Positions 42,300 to 53,970 of a DNA stretch of 64,000 bases are shown piece by piece (the stretch's first letter is position 1; each line of letters opens with the position of its first letter). The position numbers and the translations under genes were made by a program. The notes under the pieces are model-generated. The model made no database searches, had not been told where the DNA came from, and saw only the letters and a program-made list of their open reading frames with translations. Source of the stretch: Prostheceraeus crozeri (taxonomy: Eukaryota; Platyhelminthes; Polycladida; Euryleptidae); assembly GCA_907163375.1 (NCBI GenBank), contig CAJQUW010004425.1, forward strand, positions 96,653 through 160,652, in the 5' to 3' direction.

Positions 42300-43111
42300 C
42301 CCTAGGACTACCAAGGTAACAGCCAACCTAGAATGGCCAACCTACATTTCAAGCTTCTATCTTGTAAATATTGTATGTATTAAGTCATGTATAAGTATAA
42401 GTTATGTTTTCTTCTAATATAATACTTGATCAGTCCTCTATTCGCTTGAAATGACTTGTCAAATAAAAATGAAAACGTTCATTGGTCAATGAAATGTACA
42501 TATTGTACACAAAGAAAAACATTTTTCAATTTTCAAAGCTAAATTTACATGGTGAAAATTAACTGAGGTCTTCTTCAACACATGACGAACAGATCTCAAT
42601 TGTGTGCACTTTGCACAGGAATTGTTGGCATCGAATACATTGCTTGGACGTGAGGGTGATATTCCGGCTCATTTTTCCCTCTGCGTGACACTTCATTCAG
42701 CGCTGTCTTTGAGAGAAAGTCGTTGTGCTCGGAATTTTCATGTGGCCTATTCGCCAGGCTCTCCATAGCTCGGATGATGCTATTTGACAGTCAAATCGGC
42801 GTCTGAATTTGAAGGTGGATGAATGGGAGTACAATTTCTTTGGATAATGAGTAAGGAAAATTTCTTCCGTGTCGACGTGAATTATTACCCATGTCCTCAG
42901 CATTCAGGCACACCATAGAGAAAGTGTTCAGACCAACGACATCATGCATGTTTTGGAAATGAACTTGAGGCCATCGCCTTACCATCGATCGCAAGGAGTA
43001 TTGCCTGTACATTTTGTCACACACATATACTCCACTCTTCGTTTTATTGTAAAAGAGCATGATATCTCTCTTTTTCTTTTGTTCTTCTTGAACATTTCGG
43101 TCATGATGCAT
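42300..43111 (-). pseudogene. piggyBac transposase C-terminal remnant with one end
   Basis: Minus strand. Residues FYNKTKSGVYVCDKMYRQYS and VRRWPQVHFQNMHDVVGLNT are the conserved third block of piggyBac transposases (K.GVD..D......S.....RRWP...F.NM.D...N). Further on, a C-terminal Cys motif CIRCQQFLCKVHTIEICSSC ends before a stop near 42560. About 260 bases beyond, TTAA followed by CCCTAGGACTACCAAGG (42296-42316) looks like the element's 3' end. The N-terminal two thirds, including the first catalytic aspartates, are missing, and the reading frame shifts between the core block and the Cys motif. Confidence 0.7.
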
Positions 43112-43428
43112 AATACAATAGCATGGTGCATGATATAATAGCAGCTGTCAACTGAAAACTGAGGTAAATAACTAACTTGAGTTCCTTTCAGCATACATGT
43201 TACACAGATAGGATAAAAGTAACAAAACATGTTACATAGCGAGCTGCGGTTCAAACTTGCGCTTCGTGATCCTTCTAATCGCCTTCTTAACTTAACGTGC
43301 AGATTATCAGCTCCCTCAAAAACAATACATCAACCATGGGAACAATCAGTTTTCAAAGCTACGTGCAATTCATTCCAGATAAAAAGGAACTGGTCAAAAC
43401 TCTGATCGTCTCCTTTCAGTCAACACGG

Positions 43429-44343
43429 ATGTCGCCTCAACTTCTGACACTGGTTGTTTACCTCCTTTCTCTGCTTTATGTTGGAAATGGTAATCGCAAG
43501 TCGCGTCCGGTGGTACATCACATAAAGTGTGAAAATGTAGCATGTGATCTATTACCTAGCTCGACAAAAATAGAAATAATATACGATGGATGCATTAAGC
43601 GGCAATGCAGACTTCAGAAACTGTATAAAGTTCTTGAAACTGATCATAAGAGGAGATGCCTCAAGGAATACAAATCAGACAGATCTAAATGCAACACTAT
43701 TCGAAAAGAATTTTGGAGAATCAAGGAAAGCCTTTCTGCTACTGAAGCAAGTGGTGTGACTGAAAAGTGGAAAAATTCAAAAATGCCAGCTCGCACACAG
43801 TGTGAAGATGTAGCATGTGATCTATTACCTTGCTCGACAAACGTAACAACAGTATTCGATGGATGCATTACTTGGAAATGCAGACTTCGGAAACATTATA
43901 AAATGAATGAAGCTGATCGTTTTAAGAATTGCTTCAAGGAATACGAATCAGACAGACCTCAATGCAACACTATTCGAAAAGAATTTTGGAGAATCAAGGA
44001 AAGCCTTTCTGCTACTGAGGCAAGTGGTGTGACTGAAAAGTGGAAAAATTCAAAAATGCCAGCTCGCACACAGTGTGAAGATGTAGCATGTGATCTATTA
44101 CCTTACTCGACAAACGTAACAATAGTATTCGATGGATGCATTACTTGGAAATGCAGACTTCGGAAACATTATAAAATGAATGAAGCTGATCGTTTTAAGA
44201 ATTGCTTCAAGGAATACGAATCAGACATACCTCAATGCAACACTATTCGAAAAGAATTTTGTAGAATCAAGGAAAGCCTTTCTGCTACTGAAGCAAGTGG
44301 TGTGACTAAAAAGTGGAAAAATTCAAAAATGCCAGCATTGTAA
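43429..44343 (+). CDS. Secreted protein of three Cys-rich repeats (host gene)
   Basis: The open frame begins at 43297, but I prefer the Met at 43429. It starts a signal peptide (MSPQLLTLVVYLLSLLYVGN, then GNRKSRPVV), while the residues before it look like leader sequence. The mature part is three repeats of 91 residues, each with six Cys in the pattern C-x4-C ... C-x4-C ... C ... C (for example CEDVACDLL, DGCITWKCRLRKHYK, NCFKEY, QCNTI), then a charged Lys/Glu tail ending NSKMPA. Repeats 2 and 3 are almost identical. I recognise no family; a secreted disulfide-bonded defence, matrix or venom-like protein is possible but unproven. No introns are needed. Confidence 0.6.
   Translation: MSPQLLTLVVYLLSLLYVGNGNRKSRPVVHHIKCENVACDLLPSSTKIEIIYDGCIKRQCRLQKLYKVLETDHKRRCLKEYKSDRSKCNTIRKEFWRIKESLSATEASGVTEKWKNSKMPARTQCEDVACDLLPCSTNVTTVFDGCITWKCRLRKHYKMNEADRFKNCFKEYESDRPQCNTIRKEFWRIKESLSATEASGVTEKWKNSKMPARTQCEDVACDLLPYSTNVTIVFDGCITWKCRLRKHYKMNEADRFKNCFKEYESDIPQCNTIRKEFCRIKESLSATEASGVTKKWKNSKMPAL
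43528..44340 (+). repeat. Three 273-bp in-frame tandem repeats
   Basis: The units are 43528-43800, 43801-44073 and 44074-44340 (91 codons each, the last ending at the stop). Unit 2 and unit 3 differ at six bases before the divergent last codons; unit 1 is clearly older. Five of those six differences change the amino acid (Cys/Tyr, Thr/Ile, Arg/Ile, Trp/Cys, Glu/Lys). Confidence 0.9.
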
Positions 44344-45599
44344 AAGTACTCGGATGTGAAGTGAGAAATCGAAAGTGAATGATGATGTAATTTATTTCTT
44401 CTTAACATCGTACATATATTTAGGCTTCCAAGAAAATTAAAAAAATGAGACATGTGGACATTACTTCATTTTCCGCCTATGTCGCTTAACTGAATTCCAA
44501 GAAAATCAACAAAATTGAAGGACTCAGTAAGAGACTTGATACAAACTGATTGATGATAGGTCATGAAACAAAATCGCATATATGGGTGTATGCTTAGTGT
44601 AAATGGTATGGGATTCCATAAATGTGGATGTTTCTTTTGCTCTTACTATTGAAATGGATTATCCGGAGTGTGTAAACCTGAGCCTGATAACTGCCAAATG
44701 CATGATTAATGGGGGTGGAATTTTACTTCGTGCTACATTTGAACTTCTAGTGCTTTCATCTTTATTATATTTTTGAAATAATGAAAGGGACACGTGGCAT
44801 TATCGATGTCTGAACTACTATATTTATATCATGAATATATTGATATAATACATGTTGTTATGGATATAATACATGGAGAGTTTTTGGTAACGCAATGTTT
44901 GTGTAAATCACAAAATTGACATAATTCGAAACGCATACAAGTTTTTGTAATCGTCGTGTCGTATACATGTTGGGATTTATGAATGAGTGTAAAAAATGCT
45001 TTCAATGAAATATTTAAATTTCAATTGTATTAACTAGGAAAATTTCCGCTTAAATTTTCGTGATTTTTATGTGTTGTCATTACCGAGTTTAAATTGATTA
45101 CTCATTTCCATCCGTTCTGCAGTTTAATCATGATTTTCAGCAAGATTATTTAATACCTGTGCGATCTAAATGGTAAAAGCATGTAATTGTTGAATAACAT
45201 TGTCATATTAGCTTTTGATATATGCCTACAATAGATGTTCAAAATGATCGCCATTGTTCCTCTGTAAGCAAAGCGTGTGATCGATGAAGGAATTATGAAC
45301 CGATTCCAACTTTGCAGAAGACATAGAACTAACCGCTAAATTGATATTTTTTTCAGAGAAGACTTACCTCGTTTAGTGTGTCCTGGGCTCCCTAGAAGAA
45401 GAAATCAAACAGGTCGATTTCCGGGGACCGTGGCAGGCAATTGGTATCAAAACCACGTTAATTTAAATTCCTTAATGCAACACATAAGAGCCACGAAAAT
45501 TATGTTCACATGGCATAGTACTCACATCCACTTTTAGTACGCTTATTTTTCGCATACATATAGGCCCATAACACATATACGAAAAATGAACGCACCAAA
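44344..45599. other. Intergenic DNA, no gene seen
   Basis: 3' flank of the repeat-protein gene, then AT-rich sequence with a small duplicated ATATTGATATAATACATG-like stretch near 44840-44875. No other feature. Confidence 0.5.
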
Positions 45600-46030
45600 A
45601 ATGGAAATGAATACTATAAATAAACCGACACTTGAAAGTATGGAAGAGAAAGCACAATAATTGAGGCACAACCGGTTTCACCTTTCTCAAGGATTCTCAA
45701 GGGCTATAATGAAAAAAATGGCATGAATTGAGATGTAGATTAACAGACTAAGAAATATAGAATTATGGGAAGCATGTAGAATACATATCTATATGTACAC
45801 CGGACCAAAGAAATCGCAGCAGGTGAAGTACTTATCAGGTTTTATTCAATTTTGGTTTAAGGATCTATGCAAATTTTCTCCTCTTCTTCGCGATATATTT
45901 TTCCACAATCGGGGGGATAATGTCATGATAGGCATAACATAAAATGGGGGATCATAATTAATTGAGCAACTGTGAATGTGCTTGCTTACATTAGAGATTC
46001 GGTATTTGTTCTCCTTTATCTGCTGTCTAC
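45600..46030 (-). repeat. Penelope-like terminal repeat, copy B (inverted)
   Basis: Reverse complement of copy A at 41140-41600, sharing every landmark. It lies immediately upstream of the reverse-transcriptase remnant and opposite in orientation to the 3' repeat at 46640. Tail-to-tail or head-to-head pseudo-LTRs are typical of Penelope insertions. Confidence 0.75.
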
Positions 46031-46099
46031 TCGTATGAATCCTGACTCTCCAGCGCAAGCCACCCCCCCGTTTGACCACATGGGCATGGGTCTTTTGGA

Positions 46100-46686
46100 A
46101 GAAAAAAATGCATTCATTGGTGAAGGACATTCTCACTCCATCTAACTACGAGTTATTCTGCAATTCATGGCTTCGTTATCTAGATGACTGTTTCCTGATT
46201 TGGCAAGAATCTTTTGGAAACATTAATAATTCTTAAACATTCTAAATAATCTTGATGATAAAATCAAATTTACAACAGAAACTGGAAAAGAGAAACCTAA
46301 CACTTAACTTTTTAGATTTGATGATATACAAAAATGGAGACAAAACTGAAAGAGATATATGCCACAAGCCAACAGACAGTTTTAACTACGTGCCGTTTTC
46401 GACCTGCCACCCTGGACACATCATCAGGAATATACCATACGCATTATCCAAACGAATTCGTAGGATAATTTCTAACACAAATTTGCAAGACATTCGACTG
46501 AGCGAAATGCGGTCTAGATCATATAGACTTGGTTACCCAAAGAATTTGGTTGAAGACGCAATTATCAAATCTAATCTAGCAATTGAGAACACAAGAAGGC
46601 AGAAAAATGAGAAAGTAATTCCATTTGTAAAAACTTATAGTCCAAATGAGACCTTTCTTTGGTCCGGTGTACATATAGATATATAA
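46100..46686 (+). pseudogene. Penelope-like reverse transcriptase remnant
   Basis: The plus strand shows the end of an RT palm with RYLDDCFLIW (YxDD box, about 46170-46200). Then follow LNFLDLMIYKNGDKTERDIC, HKPTDSFNYVPFSTCHPGHI and YALSKRIRRIISNT. The sequence F(L/F)D..I ... RKPTD...YL...S.HP.H....I....A.R.RRI is the hallmark of Penelope-like elements. Only this C-terminal section is present and no GIY-YIG endonuclease is seen. A fossil fragment. Confidence 0.75.
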
Positions 46687-47125
46687 TTTTACATGCTTCC
46701 CATAATTCTATATTTCTTAGTCTGTAAATCTATATCTCAATTCATGCTAATTCTGAATGCATTATTGAATGAAATATATTTCATTACAGCCCTTGAGAAG
46801 CCTTGAGAAAGGTGAAATCGGTTGTGCCTCAATTATTGTGTCTTCTCTTCCATACTTTCAAGTGTCGGTTTATTTATTGTATATATAGATATACCGGTAT
46901 ATACTCGTATATATATATAAAACACAAAACGGTAATGCAATAAAATAACTAAAAGTAAAAATCAACCAGATTCATAAAATGAAAGGAATTATATATAACG
47001 TACCGATCGTTTCCCAACATTGCCGTTTAGTGTCAAGGCACTAAATCAATCAACATTCAAAATAGTGGAGGAATCATGATCATAACAGCAGTTTAAAAAA
47101 TTGTACATTTGCATAGAAATGTACA
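46640..47125 (+). repeat. Penelope-like 3' repeat, copy C
   Basis: Directly continues the RT remnant, and is homologous to copy A from TTTCTTTGGTCCGGTGTACA onwards plus the downstream flank at 41641-42240. Copies A and C thus give an intact-versus-interrupted comparison for the MITE at 41704. Confidence 0.7.
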
Positions 47126-47140
47126 CACACACACACGCAA

Positions 47141-47184
<44 letters not shown>
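47126..47184. repeat. CA then TA microsatellite
   Basis: A run of ACACAC with a few interruptions followed by about 14 TA repeats. Confidence 0.95.
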
Positions 47185-47188
<4 letters not shown>

Positions 47189-49980
47189 TGTTTTGCTCAA
47201 TTTCCAAATCTTAAATACCTGATTCGAACTGACCAGGTCAATACGATATTTTTGATGGTTTTTGATTTTTGCTGATTTGATGTTTGTAAATTTTGATTTC
47301 AGTTCATTTGCTGTACGCGTTTGATGGAATAGTATTATGATATCAGTATATTAGTATATTAGTACAATGATATCATTGTTCAGTTTAACGCCTCTATGAT
47401 TTAGAAATTAAGCAAAACAAACAAGAAATATCCTCAATGCAAAAGGAATCCAAAAATCTTGTCAATATATACCGTATATGTATATCAGTGGTTTTGAGTC
47501 ATTTCATCGACAAGTTTTTTTGTCTCCATGAATTAGTGAGCTAATGTATGTCTCTAACTATCTAGGGATGCAAGATGCGTATAAACCAATATCATGCTCC
47601 TGTTGATGAAGTGAGCCACCATCATCACCACCATACATATGTGCGCAGATTTCTGAAATTTTATCAATCAGCTTTCAGCTGGCCAGGGTGTTGTGAATCA
47701 GATGCTGCACTTAAATGCGGAAATGTTATCAAATGCACAATTTGTTTTAGTAAGTACTGCTGATACTATTCCGGTAGAAGCAGCTGGAAATGCGCTTCCC
47801 TCCGAATTGCTTCACCAGAACCGTACAGTCTTCCTGGCATCCAACTCATTTGTATGATAAGCACATTGGATTAGGAGCATCCTTGCTGTAAATCACCCAT
47901 TAAGTTCGCACAGTGCTTCATTTAAGGAAAATTTGAAGTTTCTTTTTTTCTGCAAGTATGAGAAAAGACTTTCTGAAAGAATAATCTAATGTTTGTATTT
48001 GACTAACTTTTGAGTTGTTTCCTGGTTCATTCACAATCTCACGTCAAATATCACAGCACACAGCAACAAACCAACAACAGTGTTGAGTTAAATATTAACA
48101 TTAATAACCAATTACATAATTATGCTTCTATAAACAGAATCGCTCGACAAAAATGTTCAAATCAAATGTGAGAACGAAAGATTTCGACTATATGAGGTTA
48201 TTTGTTTTCACAATTCAAAGATCGTGGAAATAAATATGTATTATCTACTGTGAACATAATCACTTAAAAAGGACGCTCATGTAATTCCAGGCAATAGCTT
48301 AGCAGTCAATTATACATTTTTTTCTAAGGCAAAAATCTGCTTAAATTACTCTCAATCTATTTTTCCACACATAAAAGATAGACGAACGTAGCAACGTGCA
48401 TGCATGTTAAACAAGTTTAGTTTTGCAACTTTTTCAAACGCCTGGAGTGAAAGTACTAAGACATTAAAATGGAAATCATTAGATTTCATTGAGTGACAAT
48501 GAATGGAGACAAGACTGTGAGGAAGACTTCGTAGAAATAACACTCAATACTCGGTAGGAAAGTAATGAGATGGCAATAGTGAGGAACTAGGATTTCAAAA
48601 TCACCAAACCGTGTGAAGAAAATTGTATTGATGAGCAAAAGATAGCAAGAAAAAATTAAAAGAAAGTATAGGAATGAAAATATTATAATTCTCATAAATG
48701 TAAAGGACCAAATGCCTCGGGCGCAATTGCGCGCTGCTCTTTCTTCATAAAAAGAAGAAAAATAATAAATATGCAAAAGGAGAATATAAAATATTGCATA
48801 TAAGAATAAATGCACTTCAAGGAACGAGATTATACGACTGTTATTTTGATATTTTACTATGACGAATTTTTTGCGAATATCTATTTTGTATTTTCGTTCA
48901 TCAATTGATCTCAATCATATATACTTTCTATTCCAATATCTTCGTTTCTTTAAATTGTCGATATTGCAATGGTTCAGCACTTTATGAGGACACGAACGAA
49001 TCTCATCGATGCCCATCAACCTGAGTGCACATATTATTCTCAAATGAGAATGTTTTGAATGCGAACTTGCACAATCGAGTAAAAGCGTCCTTATGAATTG
49101 CTATTTCAGTTTCAGATATTCTATTGTACACAGAAACTCACAACAAAATTCATCATCTGATTGGTGTGTTAATAAAATGAGAATGCATATCAAAAGTAGC
49201 TGATGCATCATTTATGAAATAATTCACACTTTTTCGAAGCAAATTAGAGAAAAGTTCTTGAATCTTATTCGCAATTGTATTTCGACTGATGTAATCGAAT
49301 CAAAAAGTCTATTTCTCATTCCTATTTTCCTTCTTTTTTCTTTCTATGTCTCATTCTCATATCTCATCTCAAGCAGTTCCGAGCGAGCATTCATAGGGGA
49401 GGCCGGCAGGAACGAAGACGAAATTTGGATTTGGTATAGGCCTATTTGCCAACTTTTGATAAAGACTAAAATCGACGTCGATGAACTTTACATGTACAAT
49501 AGGCGTGAGGTTGAAGGTGGATGGAAACTTTGTTCAAATGACGAATTAATATTTTAAAATGATTTAGAATTAGTTTTCATAGAAAACCCACTTGAAAAAT
49601 TCATCAAGCACGATAACAGTGAATTAGACAACACATATGACACGCAAATCTAGCTAATTGATACAGCGCACTGCAACATTGCCATCAAGAATAGTTTTAG
49701 TTTTCTGATTTTTTTAATTGTTATGGATTGACCCCGCTATCTAAGCTAAAAAGTTTCTCTAATCTGCGTTGGTGACCTTGCAGTTGTCTGACCATGAGCG
49801 ATCACTCTTAAAGAGAAGCTGATGGTTCTTATTAAACCTACGTGTCATGCTTCGAAGGTCGATTGTTGCAAGCATTTGGTGTCCATCAACCATTTACTGG
49901 TTCTTGCGTGCATTCGATTTGTAATACACCATAGACGATACCCGAGTTTGACTCGTTTAAATCCCTGCACTGCAAATCAA
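47185..49980. other. Intergenic DNA, no gene seen
   Basis: Frames of 60-140 codons occur (for example 48486-48914 minus and 49258-49557 plus). They are Phe/Ile/Tyr-rich without domains, as AT-rich non-coding DNA gives. No repeats recognised. Confidence 0.5.
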
Positions 49981-49989
49981 CCTATGCAG

Positions 49990-51592
49990 AAATTTACTGC
50001 AATGAGAGGACGATCGCTTGACATTAATCGTGGATGGGCCATTGTTATCGTGTTTAATACGATTATAGTTTTGGATTACCGTTTAGTAGCTGTGTTATTT
50101 GCGCCATTTTTTGGATGAGTTGCAGGAATCTCCAATGATAACAGCATGGGCTGTTAACCTTAATTTCCTATGTACGCAAGAAACTGATTTTCTGGGTACT
50201 TGCCTAATATCCATGGCAGGTCGGCGTTGCACAATTGTAATCGGTTGCTTATTGTCAACCACAGGACTGATTGTCTCATCATTTATTACGAGTGTATTTG
50301 GTGGTAACGGAATTGTAAATGGCTTTGGCTTTTCTTTCTCGCATCTGGTAATGTTCTCCATGATCCCAGTCTACTTCAGAAAATAGACACAAAATTAGAA
50401 TAAATTAGAATAAAGGTGCAAGACACAAAAAGAAGAGAGCATAGGTTACCACAATCCGACGAGGAAATAAAAACAGTGAATAATCCCACCTATTTACAAA
50501 AGTTAATAAATGATCTCTTAAAACGGCTAGTTTTGGCAGGTGGTGGAAACAGCTCACAAAACGACGAGTGGTACAATTGCGTGTATAGGGAGTACGCAAA
50601 ACAATTTGCGAAGTGGATGACATTGGTTTTCAACTATACACTTGAACAGCTTGCGATAGGACTTATCAGCAGCCTGCAAAATGTTGTAATCATTATCAAG
50701 ATTAATGCCAATAATCTGCAGACTCTTCGCTCCACAGGTAAAATGTCATTTTTCAAATACTCTGCGGCATTGCAAAAGCAAGCAAACGAATACAGCGAAA
50801 TACAGCACATGTGCAAGCGTTGGAGGAGGTTTCGGGAAATTCATAATTCCGCTTTGGTCAACTTTCTCATTGACGAGTACAGCTGGAGAGGAGCCTTTCT
50901 TCTTCTTGGAGTTCTCAATCTAAATATGCTCGTTGTCGGAGCCGCACTCATAACTCCACGTCAAATCGATGAAATAGCAGAGAAATGTCATTTTACTTAG
51001 TTTATTGCATTGCTCAAATGTTTATTGCAATAGACATAGGAAGCTTTCAAACTCATTTATCTAACTATGGACGCATTTAGATTTTGGATGTCACTTCCAT
51101 ACAATTGAAATTTTTACCCTCACTGGCCGGGATTGGAAGTAGATTTGGACGACTGTTGGCTGGTTTTACCACACAATTAACCACAGTTCACGTTGTTTTG
51201 GTGTATATTATCGGTATCTCTCTCTCGTGGTTGTAGGAAACTTTGGCATAGCATTTGTAAACTCTTATCTTGGTAGTGCCACTTTCAGTCTGCTATTTGG
51301 GTTTTCATTTGGAATATACACTATTTCCTATGAAGCTATGATTCATATTGCCGGTTTAAAACTCTTTCGATATTACTTAAATGTTAATCTGCTAACTTGT
51401 GGCGGCGGATTACTTTTTGGTGGGCCTCTCGCAGCTTGGCTGCATGAAATTGATCCAACATATCAATGGGCATTTAAGACAATCGGCATTTTTGTGTCAA
51501 TCGGAGTAATTATGATGACACCGATCTGGTTAACGATCACGAAATGTAAAATTCGTCAAAAGTTACCAAGGGACAGGGCAAAAGGAAACTGA
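49990..51592 (+). pseudogene. SLC16-type monocarboxylate transporter pseudogene
   Basis: Consecutive pieces match the MFS transporters of the SLC16 family. N-terminal membrane segment: RGWAIVIVFNTII. Then FLDELQESPMITAWAVNLNF and GRRCTIVIGCLLSTTGLIVS (50100-50280). TM5/6: FLIDEYSWRGAFLLLGVLNL (about 50860-50930). C-terminal half: SLAGIGSRFGRLLAGF (near 51120-51170) and SFGIYTISYEAMIHIAGLKL, FGGPLAAWLHEIDPTYQWAF (51227-51592). The coding sequence changes frame several times: a one-base shift just before FLDELQ at about 50105, another within 50820-50870, and a stop at 51234. A stretch of about 400 bases at 50420-50800 matches nothing in the family. A dead copy; retrocopy or decayed gene cannot be decided. 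Confidence 0.65.
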
Positions 51593-52915
51593 ATTCTTCT
51601 TAGGAAAAGGTAACCAACGTGACCACATTTTTCGGTCAGAAGTAGGACACGTTGTGAAGAAGGAAAGTGTGCAAACATGCTTTGTGTGCAAACATGCAAA
51701 CATTTTTTGTCATACATGCTTCACTTTGTTCATCTTCATCAGTGTTATTCACTCTTCCAGTAGACTCTTTACACTACCTTGTACACATCAGCGGTGACGG
51801 TCCATTGGTGCAGGTGGAGCACTACACAGGTGAATTTTGATTGCTTCCTTTGAATATTATTTGAAAATGTTGTATGATTGTTAATATAATCATATTAAAA
51901 TATTGTATTTTACTACACATGTACATTGTTTGTCGCAATCAATCTTTGGTTTAAAATATTTTTGCTAATGTAGCAGCATTATGAAAATGTGCTTTCATCA
52001 TATTTTAAGCAAATGATAATGATATTTGTATGCTTCCTGCTGAAGAACAGAGAAGTTCCTCCAACAATTAGATTTATCCTTGAATCGTTTTGATAAAATG
52101 TCACTATGGAGGTTTCCTATGAAATGCTGGGAATAATATATAGAGCAAACAAATACAGTTAAAATAAGCAAATATTATCAAAACATCATATGTCGTCAGA
52201 GCTAGCATTTGCAATGCCAATGATTACATAAAACCTATCCAAATGCAATACAGAACATTCAAACACAACCTAGAGCGAGGCATCGTAATAAAGATCACAC
52301 CCAGATTGTCAAGCGTCCGAAGACATGCGAACATTTTTGCGAGGTCGAGAGCCAGCAGTAAATGAAGCACTCGCATTCTCCATTTCATAGGATTCTGTAA
52401 AGTAGGAAATGTAAATCAATTCGCATAACATGTATGCATCATTCGACAAATGCATTATCTCATTTAAAAATCTTGTTATGGACCTCTTAATAATCAAAGT
52501 TTACAAATTATGGGTGTGAATTATGTTTCGGATACCTCAAATTATTCAACAGGATATCGGGCCATGTACACTCATGATCTCTGATTACGTTTATGCAACC
52601 CATTGTATCCATGTTGCTTCAGGATGTTATTTCCTCTCCTTCCAGTGTCATATTATAAATCAATCATATATGATATCATATTATCAATATTGTATTACGT
52701 TACATCATGTTTTCATACTGCATATTTTCAGTATCACAATTCATGACATGAATGATACAATATTCATGGTATTCATACTCATTGTCTGTTTCTAGACTAC
52801 ATTCTTGTCCTCTTTTCGAGAAAAATGCGTTTTGATATTTTAATGTTGAAATTTGGGTATTTGTACTTAGTATTTTATGTACTTTTCAAATTTCATCATT
52901 ATTTAATTCCCTCGC
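51593..52915. other. Intergenic DNA, no gene seen
   Basis: Short frames only. The sequence turns sharply GC-richer at about 52.93 kb, where Polinton 2 is taken to begin. Confidence 0.5.
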
Positions 52916-52922
52916 CTAAAAT

Positions 52923-53820
52923 AGTTCTCTTTCGTCAAATTTGGGGTCGCGGGTTAAATGCTTGGGGTGGTAAGTAGTAAGTAAAACTCCACTTCTGGAT
53001 AGTGCAAGATGGCCGCCATCGAAAAAAGTCGCTGACGTCCCCCCCTCGCAAACGACAGAGTGTGAGACTCGGGTGAGTTGGCCTCGGGTGGGTTGACGTG
53101 GGCGACCGTCTAGGTTGTCGTGGTGAAATGGTGAAACGGACTTTAGATTCGTAATCAGCGTAAAATTCTGCATCGGTATGGTGAATTTGAAAGCAATCGG
53201 CGAGAAAAAATGTTTCTTCGAAATTTTGACAGAGTTAAAATGTTGGACGTTTAGGGCTGTAGCGCCAAAACGAAGCATCGGATGGGAAAACGGATTTCAG
53301 ATTTGGATTCAGCGCGAAATTCTGCATCTGTATGGTGAATTTCAAGTCAATCGGAGAGAAAACATTTTCGCTGACGTCCCCCCCGGCACCGAACTTCCAA
53401 TTTTACTTCTAGAGGATGGATTTTGTCGTGCAATAGCTCGTTTGAAAGCTAAGAGTGAGACAAATTCAGTGAAAGAAACGGCTTGTTCATATCTGTCTTC
53501 GTTTAGATGTGAGACGCCATTTAAGATTTTGGGAGATTGGCGAAAAACGACAGAGTTAGAATTGCACCGAACTTCCAATTTTGCTTCTAGTGGATGGATT
53601 TTGTCGTGCAATAGCTCGTTTGAAAGCTAAGAGTGAGACAAATTCACTGAAAGAAACGGCTTGTTCATATCTGTCTTCTTTTAGATGTGAGACGCCATTT
53701 AAGATTTGGGAGATTGGTGAAAAAACGACAGAGTTAGAATTTCCCAAGAAACAGCTTCAGCGGGCGAACGAAGGCTCGGATTGGTAAACGGAGGCCAGAT
53801 TTGGAATCAGCTTGATGTTA
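52923..53820. repeat. Polinton 2 left terminal region with internal repeats
   Basis: Probably the left TIR. It holds two tandem units of about 177 bp (53387-53564 and 53565-53740), both beginning CACCGAACTTCCAATTTT and containing AATAGCTCGTTTGAAAGCTA. An older duplication lies around 53150-53370 (GTATGGTGAATTT repeated at about 53177 and 53331). The block CGCTGACGTCCCCCCC occurs at about 53030 and again at 53370. No gene seen in it. Confidence 0.6.
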
Positions 53821-53824
53821 TTGT

Positions 53825-53899
53825 CCAATGAGGATCATCATCCAATGAGAATCAAGCATTTCTATATAAATAGCGAGCCTTCCACAGTGAGAATCATTC
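53825..53899 (+). promoter_or_regulatory. Left promoter of Polinton 2 (CCAAT, TATA, Inr)
   Basis: Two CCAAT boxes at 53825-53829 and 53842-53846, a TATA box TATATAAATA at 53863-53872, and an initiator-like TCATTC at 53894-53899, whose A lies 33 bases after the first T of the TATA box. This is canonical RNA polymerase II spacing, directly upstream of the first, spliced gene. Confidence 0.7.
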
Positions 53900-53970
53900 C
53901 ATCGTTGAATCACACGAGTGACGGACGCACATTTTCTCTCTCTCTCTCTCTATTCTATTATCCAACTAAA

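Noticed and set aside
47126-47184. CA/TA run as a regulatory element
   Set aside because: Ordinary microsatellite.
48486-48914. 142-codon minus-strand frame
   Set aside because: Phe/Tyr/Ile-rich, no domain, no start context; typical of AT-rich non-coding DNA.
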